From assembly GCA_948442365.1 (NCBI GenBank), contig CAOJRU010000002.1, positions 39,471 to 103,470 of the forward strand: a stretch of DNA of 64,000 nucleotides, read 5' to 3'. Positions 29,125 to 38,761 of the stretch are shown in pieces (position 1 is the first letter of the stretch; each line of letters opens with the position of its first letter). Both the position numbers and the translations under genes were made by a program. The DNA comes from an uncultured Clostridium sp. Lineage in GTDB: Bacteria > Bacillota > Clostridia > TANB77 > CAG-508. Under the pieces are notes generated by a model that was given only the letters and a program-made list of their open reading frames with translations, was not told the DNA's origin and did not search any database.

Positions 29125-30069
29125 ATGAGTTATGAATTCAATTTCTATGATAAAACAAATTTAAAATCTTATAACCTAAATGAAAGTATGAGATATCAAT
29201 TAAGCATGCTAGATCGACTAGATGTATTCACTAGAAAGCACTGTGAAAACGTTGCCAATCTAACTTGCCGACTTTGTGAATACCTTCATTGTAATAAAGA
29301 GTTCACAGAATATTGTACTATTTGTGCTTATTTGCATGATATTGGAAAACTTTTTATTCCTCCATCTGTTCTACAAAAACCTGACAAATTAACAGAAGAA
29401 GAATATGAACTTATGAAGACACACACTACCTTAGGCTATAAAGCATGTATGAAGGATTTAAAATTACGACCTTATGCGGCAGGCGCTTTATATCATCATG
29501 AATCCTTAGATGGCACAGGATATCCACAAGGTTTAACGAAAAAAGATATTCCTTATGAAGGGCAAATTATCCGTGTAGCAGATGAATATGATGCTATTGT
29601 TAGTAAAAGACAATATAAATCACATGTTGGAATTTCTGATACCTTAAAGATTTTAATTGAAAATACAAAACCAACTGAACATTTTGAAAAGTCAAAAGCA
29701 CTACATGAAATGGCTCAAAACACTCATCTTGGAAAAAATAATCCTATCATTGTAAAAACACTATTTAAAGTAGTAATTGATGACATTGGCTATGAAATTT
29801 CTTCCATTCAAGGATATGTAGACGATTTAGCTAGTGAATTAAAAAGATTTGAACAAATAGAAAAATATAAAGAAAAAATGAAAAAAGCAAAAAAAGAGAA
29901 AGATAAAAATTACTATTATGAAGGGATCCAAATGCTCTTAAAAAATAATGAAACCTTAGAAAATTACTTGTCATTTTATGAAGAATATAAACAAGCCTAT
30001 GAAACAAGAAAGACGATTATTGATAATCTTTACAAAGAAATCAAAACCATCAAAAAGTTAAAAATTTAA
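29125..30069 (+). CDS. HD-GYP-type phosphodiesterase domain protein
   Basis: 314 residues. Metal-binding HD pair in CAYLHDIGKLFIP and the GYP-like region HHESLDGTGYPQGL, with DEYDAIVSKR following; these are the hallmarks of HD-GYP cyclic-di-GMP hydrolases. The last ~90 residues are a charged coiled-coil. There is no receiver or sensor domain, so it is probably regulated by expression or by its coiled-coil. RBS AAAGGAG precedes ATG 29125, 4 bp after the preceding frame. Catalysis on c-di-GMP is a family-level inference. Confidence 0.85.
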   Translation: MSYEFNFYDKTNLKSYNLNESMRYQLSMLDRLDVFTRKHCENVANLTCRLCEYLHCNKEFTEYCTICAYLHDIGKLFIPPSVLQKPDKLTEEEYELMKTHTTLGYKACMKDLKLRPYAAGALYHHESLDGTGYPQGLTKKDIPYEGQIIRVADEYDAIVSKRQYKSHVGISDTLKILIENTKPTEHFEKSKALHEMAQNTHLGKNNPIIVKTLFKVVIDDIGYEISSIQGYVDDLASELKRFEQIEKYKEKMKKAKKEKDKNYYYEGIQMLLKNNETLENYLSFYEEYKQAYETRKTIIDNLYKEIKTIKKLKI

Positions 30070-30075
30070 TTGCTA

Positions 30076-30216
30076 TTGTGCCATTGGGGACGGACCTTTT
30101 TGGCAATTCTTTGTTATAAATAATAAAACATAAAAAACAAAAAACTTTTTTGTTTTTTATGTTTTTATTTTATTAATTTAAGAAATTGCCAAAAAGGTCC
30201 GTCCCCAATGGCACAA
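30076..30216. repeat. Nested inverted repeat with GGGACGGACC core
   Basis: A 33-bp perfect inverted repeat (30076-30108 and 30184-30216), containing GGGGACGGACC and TTTTTGGCAA, surrounds a second palindrome at 30125-30165. A further AATGGCAATC lies outside. It fills the gap between the convergent HD-GYP and MazF genes. The arms are the same sequence as the palindromes at 15253 and 51057. Confidence 0.75.
30125..30165. terminator. Bidirectional terminator
   Basis: Perfect 20-bp palindrome arms around a single C, made of A-runs on one side and T-runs on the other, between two convergent genes. It can stop transcription from either side. Confidence 0.75.
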
Positions 30217-30242
30217 ATGGATACGTTCCTAATGGCAATCTT

Positions 30243-30593
30243 TTATTCATCTAGTCCAAAGCTTACTCCTAACGCATTATTTACTTGATCGATTATTTTT
30301 TCATCATCAATATGACCAATTCGTTCTTTTAATCTACTTTTATCAATAGTTCTTATTTGTTCTGCTAATACAACGGAATTACTTTTTAATCCGCAAGAAT
30401 CAGAATCTATTTCAATATGTGTTGGTAATTTATTTTTTCCAGTTTGAGAAGTGATTGCTGCGGCAATTACAGTAGGGCTGTATTTGTTTCCTAAATTATT
30501 TTGTATAATAAGAACTGGTCTAATACCTCCTTGTTCTGAGCCAACTACTGGACTTAAATCTGCATAAAACATATCTCCTCTTTTGATTTGCAT
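30243..30593 (-). CDS. MazF/PemK-family endoribonuclease
   Basis: 116 residues from ATG 30593 (GGGAG 8 nt upstream). [20 protein letters not shown] and RPVLIIQNN are the MazF signature; [10 protein letters not shown] and the ending [14 protein letters not shown] follow as in B. subtilis NdoA/EndoA. Sequence-specific mRNA cleavage is the family activity. No MazE-type antitoxin gene is adjacent upstream, although the usual partner is short and could be elsewhere. The preceding gene in transcription order is the GerS-like lipoprotein. Confidence 0.9.
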   Translation of the reverse strand: MQIKRGDMFYADLSPVVGSEQGGIRPVLIIQNNLGNKYSPTVIAAAITSQTGKNKLPTHIEIDSDSCGLKSNSVVLAEQIRTIDKSRLKERIGHIDDEKIIDQVNNALGVSFGLDE

Positions 30594-30671
30594 TTCCTTC
30601 ACTCCCAATATTAGTGTATTGTCAAGTATATTTCATGCTATTTCAAATATTAGTGAAAGTAAACAAACGGT

Positions 30672-31280
30672 TTATTTTAAACTATTTATATTTACCTCTT
30701 TATATAATATGTAAACTCGTGCTTTTTTGTTAGTCCCTTTTATATCTAATTTTATTGGTTTTCCTGTTGATTTATCGATCCATAAAGTTTTTTCTTCCTT
30801 GTTATTCTTTGTTATCATAACAATTTGATTGTTTTCTTCTTTCCAACTTGCTTTTTCATCTGACTTATAATCTTCTATAAAACAACTTAAATCCAAACTA
30901 TTATCTGATATATATTCATAATTTTCAAAAATGGAACTTATATTTAGATTTGTATTTTCTATTTTTAGTTGATTTCCATTTTTAATCATTTTTACACCAG
31001 CAATATTACTTGGTTCTAGCACTTCTTGTAATGATATATCTGGATTTTTATATTGTTGTTTTAAGACATATTGATTTTTATTTTTGTTGCTTTCCACTTC
31101 TACTTCGATTGTTGTTTCATAAGAACTAATATTTAAAATATAATCTAAAATTTCTTGACTACTACTATTATTTCCAATTTTAAAATTTTTAGCCGTTTTT
31201 GTATGAAAAAATGTAAAAAAAATAATAATTCCTACCATAATTACAATCGCAAATAAAATAAATAAATTCTTTTTTTTCAA
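30672..31280 (-). CDS. Membrane-anchored LolA/GerS-like protein
   Basis: 202 residues: an N-terminal membrane helix (6-24) and a beta-rich extracellular domain (YVLKQQYKNPDISLQEVLEP, LWIDKSTGKPIKLDI). The alternation of a substrate-like strand pattern and the final TGKPIKL segment resembles GerS-type germination lipoproteins of clostridia, but the lipobox Cys is absent, so it is membrane- rather than lipid-anchored. It sits between dusB and mazF. The assignment is tentative. Confidence 0.45.
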   Translation of the reverse strand: MKKKNLFILFAIVIMVGIIIFFTFFHTKTAKNFKIGNNSSSQEILDYILNISSYETTIEVEVESNKNKNQYVLKQQYKNPDISLQEVLEPSNIAGVKMIKNGNQLKIENTNLNISSIFENYEYISDNSLDLSCFIEDYKSDEKASWKEENNQIVMITKNNKEEKTLWIDKSTGKPIKLDIKGTNKKARVYILYKEVNINSLK

Positions 31281-31374
31281 AACTTTACCTCCCCAAAAAG
31301 CAGATTAACAAATCTAAATGAAAAATCTATTTAGCATTTGTAACATTTGCATAATTAACTTCTATTAATAAAAA

Positions 31375-31397
31375 ATAGTAGATATTAAATCTACTAT
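31375..31397 (-). terminator. Terminator of dusB
   Basis: Stem ATAGTAGAT / ATCTACTAT with a run of six U on the minus strand, 10 bp after the stop. Confidence 0.75.
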
Positions 31398-31406
31398 CAT
31401 TTTATT

Positions 31407-32378
31407 TTATAAGGTTTTAAAATATTCTTCTATTTTTTCTATCAATTCTTTCTCCGTTTCAATTTGATTGATACTACTTCTAAACTCACTAGAATTCTTT
31501 AAGTTTTTTGTATACCAAGCAATATGTTTCCTTAATTCCCTAACAGCTATTTCACCTTTTTCTTTTACAGCCAAATCAATATGCTTTTTTATTATTTGTA
31601 GTTTTTCTTCCTTTGAAGGTTCTGCTAACTTTTCTCCTGTTTTTAAAAAATGTGCTATTTTTTGAAAAATATAAGGATTTCCAAAGCTCCCTCTTCCTAT
31701 CATAATGCCATCTACTCCTGTTTCTTCAAACATTCTTAATGCTGTTTCTTCATCTACTATATCACCATTTCCTATAACAGGAATATTTACCGCTTGCTTT
31801 ACTTGTTTGATAATTTCTAAATCTGCTGTTCCAGTATAAAATTCTGATCGAGTTCTACCATGAATAGTAATAGCAGAAATACCAACCTTTTCTGCTATTT
31901 TTGCCACTTCTACTGCTACGATATTGTCGTTATCCCACCCTTTTCGATATTTTAAAGTGACTGGTACTTTAGCATTTTTGACTACTGCTTTCATAACTTT
32001 TTCTGCTTGTTCTAAATCTAACAAAAGTTTACTTCCATCACCGTTTTTCACTACTTTGGGAGCAGGACACCCCATGTTGATATCTACAATATCCGCCATT
32101 TTGCTTACATAGCTAGCTGCATATGCCATAGTTTCTTCGTCGCTACCAAAAATCTGAAAACTAATTGGCCTTTTTTCTCCTTCTGTATTTAATAAACGAT
32201 TTGTTTTTCTATCATCATGAAAAATCGCTTTTGAACTGGCCATTTCTGTACATACCATTCCTGGTCCAAATTCTTTACATATCATTCGAAAAGGCTGGTT
32301 TGTTACACCAGCCATAGGAGCTAATATTAAGTTATTTTCTAATTCTACATTTCCTATTTTTAATTTTCTTAAATACAT
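31407..32378 (-). CDS. dusB: tRNA-dihydrouridine synthase (DusB family)
   Basis: FMN-dependent reduction of uridines in the tRNA D-loop. 323 residues from ATG 32378, which follows GAGG. Motifs: LAPMAGVTNQPFR, INMGCPAPKVVKNGDGSKLL (catalytic Cys) and DGIMIGRGSFGNP. The TIM barrel is followed by the helical tail. It follows rodA with a TTGCCAA palindrome in the junction. Confidence 0.95.
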   Translation of the reverse strand: MYLRKLKIGNVELENNLILAPMAGVTNQPFRMICKEFGPGMVCTEMASSKAIFHDDRKTNRLLNTEGEKRPISFQIFGSDEETMAYAASYVSKMADIVDINMGCPAPKVVKNGDGSKLLLDLEQAEKVMKAVVKNAKVPVTLKYRKGWDNDNIVAVEVAKIAEKVGISAITIHGRTRSEFYTGTADLEIIKQVKQAVNIPVIGNGDIVDEETALRMFEETGVDGIMIGRGSFGNPYIFQKIAHFLKTGEKLAEPSKEEKLQIIKKHIDLAVKEKGEIAVRELRKHIAWYTKNLKNSSEFRSSINQIETEKELIEKIEEYFKTL

Positions 32379-32391
32379 TCTTATCCTCAGG

Positions 32392-32422
32392 GTTGCCAAT
32401 GATTCCAGATTTATTTGGCAAT
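32392..32422. repeat. TTGCCAA/TTGGCAA palindrome between rodA and dusB
   Basis: GGTTGCCAATGATTCC...TTGGCAAT; it ends on the rodA stop codon. Same family as 26398-26428. Confidence 0.6.
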
Positions 32423-33529
32423 CTATTTTACAAATATCGTTTTTTGTCTTTTACTACTTATATTTAATATAATAGCAATACAAATAAAATTAGTAATTAA
32501 AGAACTTCCTCCATAACTGATAAAGGGAAGTGGTACACCTGTTATCGGTAATAATCCCATTACCATTCCTATATTTTCTATCATATGAAATACAAATATA
32601 CCCGTTATACCAGAAGCAATGAGAGCTCCTGTTTCGTCTTTTGCCGTTTTAGCCACATATAAACATTTGGTTATGAGCAGTACATACAATATGATAATCG
32701 TACCTGCTACAATAAATCCCATTTCCTCTCCAATAACCGCAAATATGAAATCTGTGGTTTTAGGATATAAGAAGCCTAATTGCGTTTGGTTTCCTTTTAA
32801 TAGTCCCATTCCCGTTAATCCACCTGCTCCAATGGCAAGTTTCGATTGAATAATATTATATCCTGAACCACGTGGATCCGATTCTGGGTTTAGGAAAATA
32901 TCAATTCTTTTCTTGGCATGCTCTGGTAATATAAAGTTATACATTAAAGGAACCGCTACTACAATTAAAATAGTAGCACCTATAATATATTTTTTGTCAA
33001 TACCTGCTGTAATTAGCATGAATATCATTGCTATTAAAAAGGCCGCCGCTGTTCCATAATCTGGTTGTTTTACAATTAAGAAAACAGGAAGTGCTAATAT
33101 CGCTAAAATAATGAATAGCTGAATTGGCTTATTGATATTTTTTTTATCTCTTGCTTGCATCTTTGTAATGGTATAGGCTAAAAATAAGATAACAAATATT
33201 TTGGCAAATTCTCCTGGTTGAAGAGAGAAAAATCCTATATCAAACCAACTGGTTGCACCATTGACAGGAGATGTAAATAATACGGCTATTAATAGAATAA
33301 TAAATGCTCCATAAAGTATGGGTGAAATTCTCACAATCGATTTATAATCAATTAACATGATGGTAATTCCTATTACTAGGCTAACTACAAGCCATATGCA
33401 TTGCTTATTAAATTCGTCATATTCTGTTTCTTGTGTAGCAGAAAATAGTGCAACTAACCCTATGATACAAAGGATTATGGCAATAATTCCAATACTCCAC
33501 TCTATATTTTTTAATTCTCTTTTCCTCAT
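32423..33529 (-). CDS. SEDS peptidoglycan polymerase (RodA/FtsW/SpoVE type)
   Basis: 368 residues and about ten membrane helices. Signature segments GGLTGMGLLKGNQ, FLYPKTTDFIFAVIGEE and PLPFISYGGSS. The position after minD-minE and before dusB matches the clostridial min-rodA order, so it is most likely RodA, partner of an elongation PBP. Confidence 0.9.
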   Translation of the reverse strand: MRKRELKNIEWSIGIIAIILCIIGLVALFSATQETEYDEFNKQCIWLVVSLVIGITIMLIDYKSIVRISPILYGAFIILLIAVLFTSPVNGATSWFDIGFFSLQPGEFAKIFVILFLAYTITKMQARDKKNINKPIQLFIILAILALPVFLIVKQPDYGTAAAFLIAMIFMLITAGIDKKYIIGATILIVVAVPLMYNFILPEHAKKRIDIFLNPESDPRGSGYNIIQSKLAIGAGGLTGMGLLKGNQTQLGFLYPKTTDFIFAVIGEEMGFIVAGTIIILYVLLITKCLYVAKTAKDETGALIASGITGIFVFHMIENIGMVMGLLPITGVPLPFISYGGSSLITNFICIAIILNISSKRQKTIFVK

Positions 33530-33548
33530 TAAATCACTCTTTTACTAA

Positions 33549-34103
33549 CTAATTTTCTGATTTAAATTTTTCTTTGGCATCTTCTGTTTGTTCTTCTTTT
33601 TCCTCTTCTTTGTCATTTTGGCCATCGTCTATAATAATTTCAGCTTCTTCCTCTTTTTTATCTTTCTTCTTTTCTTCTTTTTCCTTGTCTTTATCTTCTA
33701 TTTCTTTTTCTTTCTGTTCTTCCTTTTCTTTTACCATTTCTTCTTTTTCTGGATCGTCTTTCTTTTCCTCTACCTCTACTATTTTTTCCTCTACTTTTCT
33801 TGCTTCATTTTTAATGTTTACAATTGGAATATTAGCATACAAAGCTGGTGCTCCATTCGTACCATCTTCATTTTCTTTATTGGTAAGTCTTACATCTATA
33901 GCTCCTTCGTCTATATCAATATATTTTTTAATAACATCTATTATTTCTTGTTTCATTAGTTCTAAAAAGTCTGCTGAAACATTGGCTCTATCTTGCATCA
34001 ATACTAAATGTAATCTTTCTTTTGCTGCTTCTCTCGAATTGGTTACTTCTTTTTCATCTTTTTTACTTAATTTTTTAAAAAATTTCATTATGTTTTCAAA
34101 CAT
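33549..34103 (-). CDS. minE: MinE cell-division topological factor with a long acidic tail
   Basis: 184 residues. The first ~95 match MinE: amphipathic MFENIMKFFKKLS, KERLHLVLMQDRANVS and the C-terminal dimer domain ending near IPIVNIKNE. MinE stimulates the MinD ATPase and drives pole placement of the septum. The tail of about 90 residues is almost only Glu, Lys and Asp and has no counterpart in ordinary 80-90 residue MinE. It is 24 bp downstream of minD. Confidence 0.9.
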   Translation of the reverse strand: MFENIMKFFKKLSKKDEKEVTNSREAAKERLHLVLMQDRANVSADFLELMKQEIIDVIKKYIDIDEGAIDVRLTNKENEDGTNGAPALYANIPIVNIKNEARKVEEKIVEVEEKKDDPEKEEMVKEKEEQKEKEIEDKDKEKEEKKKDKKEEEAEIIIDDGQNDKEEEKEEQTEDAKEKFKSEN

Positions 34104-34127
34104 TATCGCTTTTTACCCCCAAATTGC

Positions 34128-34934
34128 TTATTGTTTTTTAAATAGTTGTTTTAATTTTGCAAAAAAACCTTTTTCTTTTCCTGGCATGGTTACTTCTATT
34201 TTTTCTCCTAATACTCTTTTGGCTATTTCAATGTATGCTTTTCCTGATGGCGCTTTTTTGTTTTGAATGACTGGCTCTCCTTTATTGGTTTGTGTGATAA
34301 TGTACTCATCGTCTGGCACAACTCCAATTAATTCAATGGATAATAAGTCTACTATGTCATCTACGTCCATCATTTCACCTTTTTTTACCATATTGGGTCT
34401 AATTCGATTAATGACTAATTCTGGGTTTTTGATTTCAGAAGATTCTAAAAGTCCTATGATTCTGTCAGCATCACGAATGGCTGATATTTCTGCTGTTGTT
34501 ACTACAATGGCTCGACTGGCTCCCGCAATGGCATTTTTAAATCCTTGTTCGATTCCCGCTGGACAGTCAATTAATATATAATCAAATTCTTCTTTTAATT
34601 TTTCTACTAGATTTCTCATTTGCTCTTCATTGACAGCACTTTTATCTCTGGTTTGTGCTGCTGGTAATAAGTATAATTCTTTAAATCTTTTATCTTTGAT
34701 TAAGGCTTGTCTTAATTTACATTTTTCTTCTACAACGTCAACTATGTCATATACAATTCTATTTTCTAATCCCATTACAACGTCTAAGTTACGTAGTCCA
34801 ATATCGGTGTCGATTAATACTACTTTTTTTCCTTCTACTGCTAAACTAGATCCTAAATTTGCTGTTGTTGTGGTTTTTCCTACCCCACCTTTTCCCGATG
34901 TGATTACGATTACTTCTCCCATGTTTTTTATCAT
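34128..34934 (-). CDS. minD: Septum site-determining ATPase MinD
   Basis: Up to 268 residues; MGEVIVITSGKGGVGKTT begins at the fifth codon (34922) and that ATG may be the true start. Deviant Walker A GKGGVGKTT, DTDIGLRNLD, and the C-terminal amphipathic membrane helix (FFAKLKQLFKKQ). It binds the membrane with ATP and is displaced by MinE. minC is not beside it. Confidence 0.95.
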   Translation of the reverse strand: MIKNMGEVIVITSGKGGVGKTTTTANLGSSLAVEGKKVVLIDTDIGLRNLDVVMGLENRIVYDIVDVVEEKCKLRQALIKDKRFKELYLLPAAQTRDKSAVNEEQMRNLVEKLKEEFDYILIDCPAGIEQGFKNAIAGASRAIVVTTAEISAIRDADRIIGLLESSEIKNPELVINRIRPNMVKKGEMMDVDDIVDLLSIELIGVVPDDEYIITQTNKGEPVIQNKKAPSGKAYIEIAKRVLGEKIEVTMPGKEKGFFAKLKQLFKKQ

Positions 34935-35201
34935 TCCCTTCTTATCTATACAAATTAAATACTACTTTTCAAACATATATATGATATAACGAAACAAGGA
35001 AAAAGTCAATCAATTATAACAAAAATATTGCTAAATTATTACAAAATTGTTACAAGATACCAAAAATAAATGTTATATTTAGTCTTATAAAAATGTGTTT
35101 ATTGTATTGGTAAAAATCTTTGATTTTTCGTATACAATAAAAGAGATTGCTATATAAGCAATTTATATAACAATCTTCTTTCTAATTTACTTAAAATTAT
35201 T

Positions 35202-36983
35202 TTACCATAAACATGGGCGAAAACCAACACTATTTATCAAAGTCGTTTGACTGAAACTAGAATAGGTAGCAGCTGGACAATACTCTCCATAATTAGAACA
35301 ATAGCCTCCACGAATAGTACATGGATTTTCCGTATCTTCTATACCTTCTAATGTCCATTCCCATAGATTTCCTGCTAAGTCATAAATATTTAATGCACTA
35401 TTTCTATTGGTTGCTCCTGTTGTTAATAATATGGTTTGTCCATTTTCCTTCATAATTTGATTCTTTATCTCCTCTGAAAAACTGGTTCCCATATTAGTCG
35501 AATATTTTCCTCTGATTAGATTAAAGTTAATATTTTTGTAATTTCCCCAGTTAGCTGAATTTACTTTTAGCTCTGATTGTATTTTAACACCTTTTTGCTC
35601 AATAAACTTCATTACTAAATCCCACTGCATTCCAAACATTAAACTACTTGTTCTTTCCCCTTCATGGATTTCTTTGGACTTTTCTTGTGCTTTTCTGCAA
35701 GTTATATAATTATATGGATAGGCTCCTCTTTGTATTACTGGGTCTACTAAATTGGAGGAGGCAGAAGTTCGCAAATCTTGAGTTCCTGCTTCATATCTTC
35801 CAATATAAAATCCACCATTTTCATATACACTCTTTAGCATGTCATTTTTGAAACTATTATAAGCATTGGCATCCGTAAATCCATGTTGCTCTTCTGCATA
35901 CCAAGTATCGGTATAATTATTATGTCTATAAACACTTGTATAAGCTTGTATATCCTTTTCTATGTTTTCATAGTCATCACTTGATTGAGCCGTTGTATAA
36001 ATTGACTTTGGTACTTCAATCCATATCCATTCATTGTTATTATTATCTTTTACCACTAGACCTTCTTCTATGGTATTTTCTCCTGGTGTTTGTGATACTT
36101 GAAATCCTTTTGGAATATAAGCGGTGTCACCATTTTTATCGTTATAAATTCCTTCTTCGTCATATGCGGGAGACCAATTATCGTCTATTGATAAATACTT
36201 TACTTTATTATTCGTTGATAATGGGATTTGTTTATAATATCCATGATACACATTTACACTTTTTATAAAATCTTCACTTTCTGTTATATTCACTTCAACA
36301 TCGCTTGGAATTTCTATTATCTTTTCATGGACTGGTATCCATTCATAAATTTCGTCCTCATTTTCCTTATTTTTTATATAAATTTTTTTCTCTTCTTCAC
36401 TTCCACTATAATAAAATCCTTCTGGAATTTTAATGCCATCTTTATATTTTAAATCAACAGAGACGGTATCCTTTTTATCTAATGTATAATTGGTATGATA
36501 AGTATATCCATTCATAGTAACACCAGCCACATGAAATATATTATGGCTTGTCTCATTAATAATGTATAAATCTTGATAGTCTTTAGCACTAATATCTTGC
36601 CCATTCTTTTTATTTTCTTCTATTTTCTTAAAGTCTCTTCCTTGATTCAAGGTTAAATTTTCAATGGCTGATAAATCAATAATCAAAAATTTTCCTGTAT
36701 CTGCTGTACTAATAACATCTGTCATATTGGTCTGTTGATTTATTAGATCGATAGGATACTCTATACTAGCTGGAATTTTACCATATTGTGCATAATAGGC
36801 AGAAATTTTATCACTTAAATTCTCTATATCTGTTTGCATTTCTTTTAAGTTTTCTACTTCTAAACGATCTTTAAAATTGTAAATAATAACATCTATCATA
36901 ATAATCAATATTGTGATCCCTATTACCAATGCCACTAATGTAATACCTCTTTCTTTTTTCATTTGCTCCTTTATCATCTGCAC
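35202..36983 (-). CDS. Prepilin-like N-terminus fused to an FGE/sulfatase-modifying-like domain
   Basis: 593 residues. The N-terminus MKKERGITLVALVIGITILI is a type IV pilin-like signal (GITLVAL) with a single hydrophobic helix, followed by a predicted coiled-coil. The middle is beta-rich. The C-terminal ~300 residues resemble formylglycine-generating-enzyme (SUMF1) folds: IYDLAGNLWEWTLEG, CTIRGGYCSN and VGFRPCLW. Such proteins occur as surface or pseudopilin tips in clostridia; catalysis has not been shown and the copper-binding cysteines are not clear. The two hairpins at about 35098-35175 are probably the previous gene's terminator. Confidence 0.7.
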   Translation of the reverse strand: MQMIKEQMKKERGITLVALVIGITILIIMIDVIIYNFKDRLEVENLKEMQTDIENLSDKISAYYAQYGKIPASIEYPIDLINQQTNMTDVISTADTGKFLIIDLSAIENLTLNQGRDFKKIEENKKNGQDISAKDYQDLYIINETSHNIFHVAGVTMNGYTYHTNYTLDKKDTVSVDLKYKDGIKIPEGFYYSGSEEEKKIYIKNKENEDEIYEWIPVHEKIIEIPSDVEVNITESEDFIKSVNVYHGYYKQIPLSTNNKVKYLSIDDNWSPAYDEEGIYNDKNGDTAYIPKGFQVSQTPGENTIEEGLVVKDNNNNEWIWIEVPKSIYTTAQSSDDYENIEKDIQAYTSVYRHNNYTDTWYAEEQHGFTDANAYNSFKNDMLKSVYENGGFYIGRYEAGTQDLRTSASSNLVDPVIQRGAYPYNYITCRKAQEKSKEIHEGERTSSLMFGMQWDLVMKFIEQKGVKIQSELKVNSANWGNYKNINFNLIRGKYSTNMGTSFSEEIKNQIMKENGQTILLTTGATNRNSALNIYDLAGNLWEWTLEGIEDTENPCTIRGGYCSNYGEYCPAATYSSFSQTTLINSVGFRPCLW

Positions 36984-37125
36984 ATTCTCCTATCTCTATT
37001 TAGATTTCTAATATCTATTCTAATCTAAATATTCTTTTTATCTTTAGTATAGTTTACTATTTATTTCATTTAATTTCAATACTTTTTCCATTTAAGTTCC
37101 AGTTTTTTTACATGAAAAATGAAAC

Positions 37126-37773
37126 TTAACTTTTTTCTAGTAACTCATAAATTTTATTTCTTCTTTCAAAAACTCTATCTTCTTTAATAAAAATTCCCCA
37201 AAGGACTAAGATTATTAAAAAAATAGCAATATTCTCAGCCAAATAAATTGCAATACTAGCTGCAAAAGTCACCATCATTAACACGACAAAAGACAAACGA
37301 TTGGTATATTTCTCTGCCTTTACTTTTCCCAAAGATATATGTAAAATTCCTTTTATGATTCTACCGCCATCCAGCGGATAAATTGGTAACAAATTAAACA
37401 AAACTAGCAATACATTAGAATATAAAATTAATAAACTATCAAAAACATTCAAATTCATATGTAAAACTAACATTATAATAACAATATTGGTAAGAGGGCC
37501 TGCTATAGCTACTAATATTTTTTTTAATTCTAATAGATTCCCACATTTTATCTTCTTATTATAATCTTTAGGCGTTAGTTGAAAGGAAATAGCTACACCA
37601 TATGGCATGATTTCCAACTTTTCTGGTTTCATTCCTAGTAGCAATCCAGCTGCCAAATGCCCAAACTCATGAAGAATTGCAAAAAACATAATCATCGCAT
37701 AAATTTCTATTTGTTTGGTAATATAAAATACAAGAATAAAAAGAAATATTTTTAAATCAATTCTAAATCGCAT
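37126..37773 (-). CDS. SpoIVFB-like M50 intramembrane metalloprotease
   Basis: 215 residues with about five membrane helices. HEFGH in ILHEFGHLAAG is the zinc motif; the third ligand Asp lies in IYPLDGGRI. SpoIVFB processes pro-sigmaK in the mother cell. It is 11 bp downstream of the M23 gene, the same pairing as spoIVFA-spoIVFB. Confidence 0.85.
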   Translation of the reverse strand: MRFRIDLKIFLFILVFYITKQIEIYAMIMFFAILHEFGHLAAGLLLGMKPEKLEIMPYGVAISFQLTPKDYNKKIKCGNLLELKKILVAIAGPLTNIVIIMLVLHMNLNVFDSLLILYSNVLLVLFNLLPIYPLDGGRIIKGILHISLGKVKAEKYTNRLSFVVLMMVTFAASIAIYLAENIAIFLIILVLWGIFIKEDRVFERRNKIYELLEKS

Positions 37774-37784
37774 ACATGGCCTCC

Positions 37785-38664
37785 TTATAATTCTAAAATA
37801 CTTTGTGGATCTACAGTTCTTTCTGTGATTCTAATCTCAAAATGTAAATGTGGACCTGTAGAATTTCCAGTTGATCCAACCTCTGCGATTTCTTGTCCTT
37901 GTGTAATCTTATCTCCTTGTTTTACATATAAGTTATTACAATGTGCATAAATAATACTAACTTCTCCAATTTGAATTTTTAAATGCTTTCCGATAATCAC
38001 CCTCTTCAGAAGCTAAAACTACCTCTCCATCAGTTGCCGCTACTATTTTTGTTCCCAAATTAGCTGCTATGTCTGTTCCTGTATGATTTTTAGGTACACT
38101 ACCTGTTGCTGTATCTCTTTGTCCATATTTTGAACTAATTACCCCTTCTAGTGGCTTTATAAAACTACTGGTATTCTTGATATTTTGTATATCTTGTTCT
38201 TCCTGCGATAAATTTTCTGTTTTAGGTTCTTTTTGTGTTTCTTCTGCTCCTCCTATTGCTTCACCATTTATCTCTTGATTCGCTCCTCCTTCTATTGTTT
38301 CCTCTTGTTTTTGTTCTTCTCCTTGTTCTTCCTTCTTTTCTTCGTTCTCTTGTCCTACTAATCCCATTACTTGATTTTTTATCATGTCATATAACTCTAT
38401 AAAATTAGTATCATAAGAAAGAATCTCATTTGCCTTATTAACAAAATCCTCTGAAAATACATATTGATTATTTTGTATTACATAAACAACTAAATAGATA
38501 ATGACACAAATTATGATTTGTAAAATCATCTTTTTTAATAACTTAATATCTTTTTTATCATTTACCGTTACTTTAGCAACTGGTCTTGTCTCTCCTTGCC
38601 TTCTTCTTTGATAAATTTCTTCTGCACGCCTTATTTTTTCTTCTACTGTCATTACTCTTTCCAT
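37785..38664 (-). CDS. SpoIVFA-like M23 domain membrane protein, read through a +1 shift
   Basis: Residues 1-60 are a basic cytoplasmic region and a membrane helix (~48-64), then a Glu/Gln-rich linker and an M23/LytM-type domain. The zero frame runs 224 codons, meets CGG at 37990-37992 and stops 11 codons later. Omitting the C at 37992 joins DGEVVLASEEGDYGKHLKIQ to VSIIYAHCNN...HLHFEIR, completing the LytM fold (292 residues). The family HxH motif HLHFE is present, but the first zinc-binding His (normally HxGxD) is present as HTGTDIA upstream. SpoIVFA tethers and inhibits SpoIVFB. Adjacency to the SpoIVFB-like gene (11 bp) supports this role. Confidence 0.85.
37990..37992 (-). other. In-frame CGG at the M23-gene +1 shift site
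   Basis: Reading GAT TAT CGG AAA; skipping C gives TAT GGA AAG (Y-G-K). An SD-like GAGGG lies about 8 nt upstream. Confidence 0.8.
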
Positions 38665-38761
38665 TCAAAAAACACCTCTTCCTTTGTTTATCCTAGTTAT
38701 TTTATAAAAGCTTCTACTAAACTTTTAATACAACTTATGATATAGGAAGAGGTTTTATTCC

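Noticed and set aside
30243-30593. MazE antitoxin directly upstream of mazF
   Set aside because: The 79-bp gap to the GerS-like gene contains no open frame with a ribosome binding site.
33574-34266. Long plus-strand open frames (Ser/Phe-rich) opposite minE
   Set aside because: Shadow of the Glu/Lys-rich tail of minE; no start signal.
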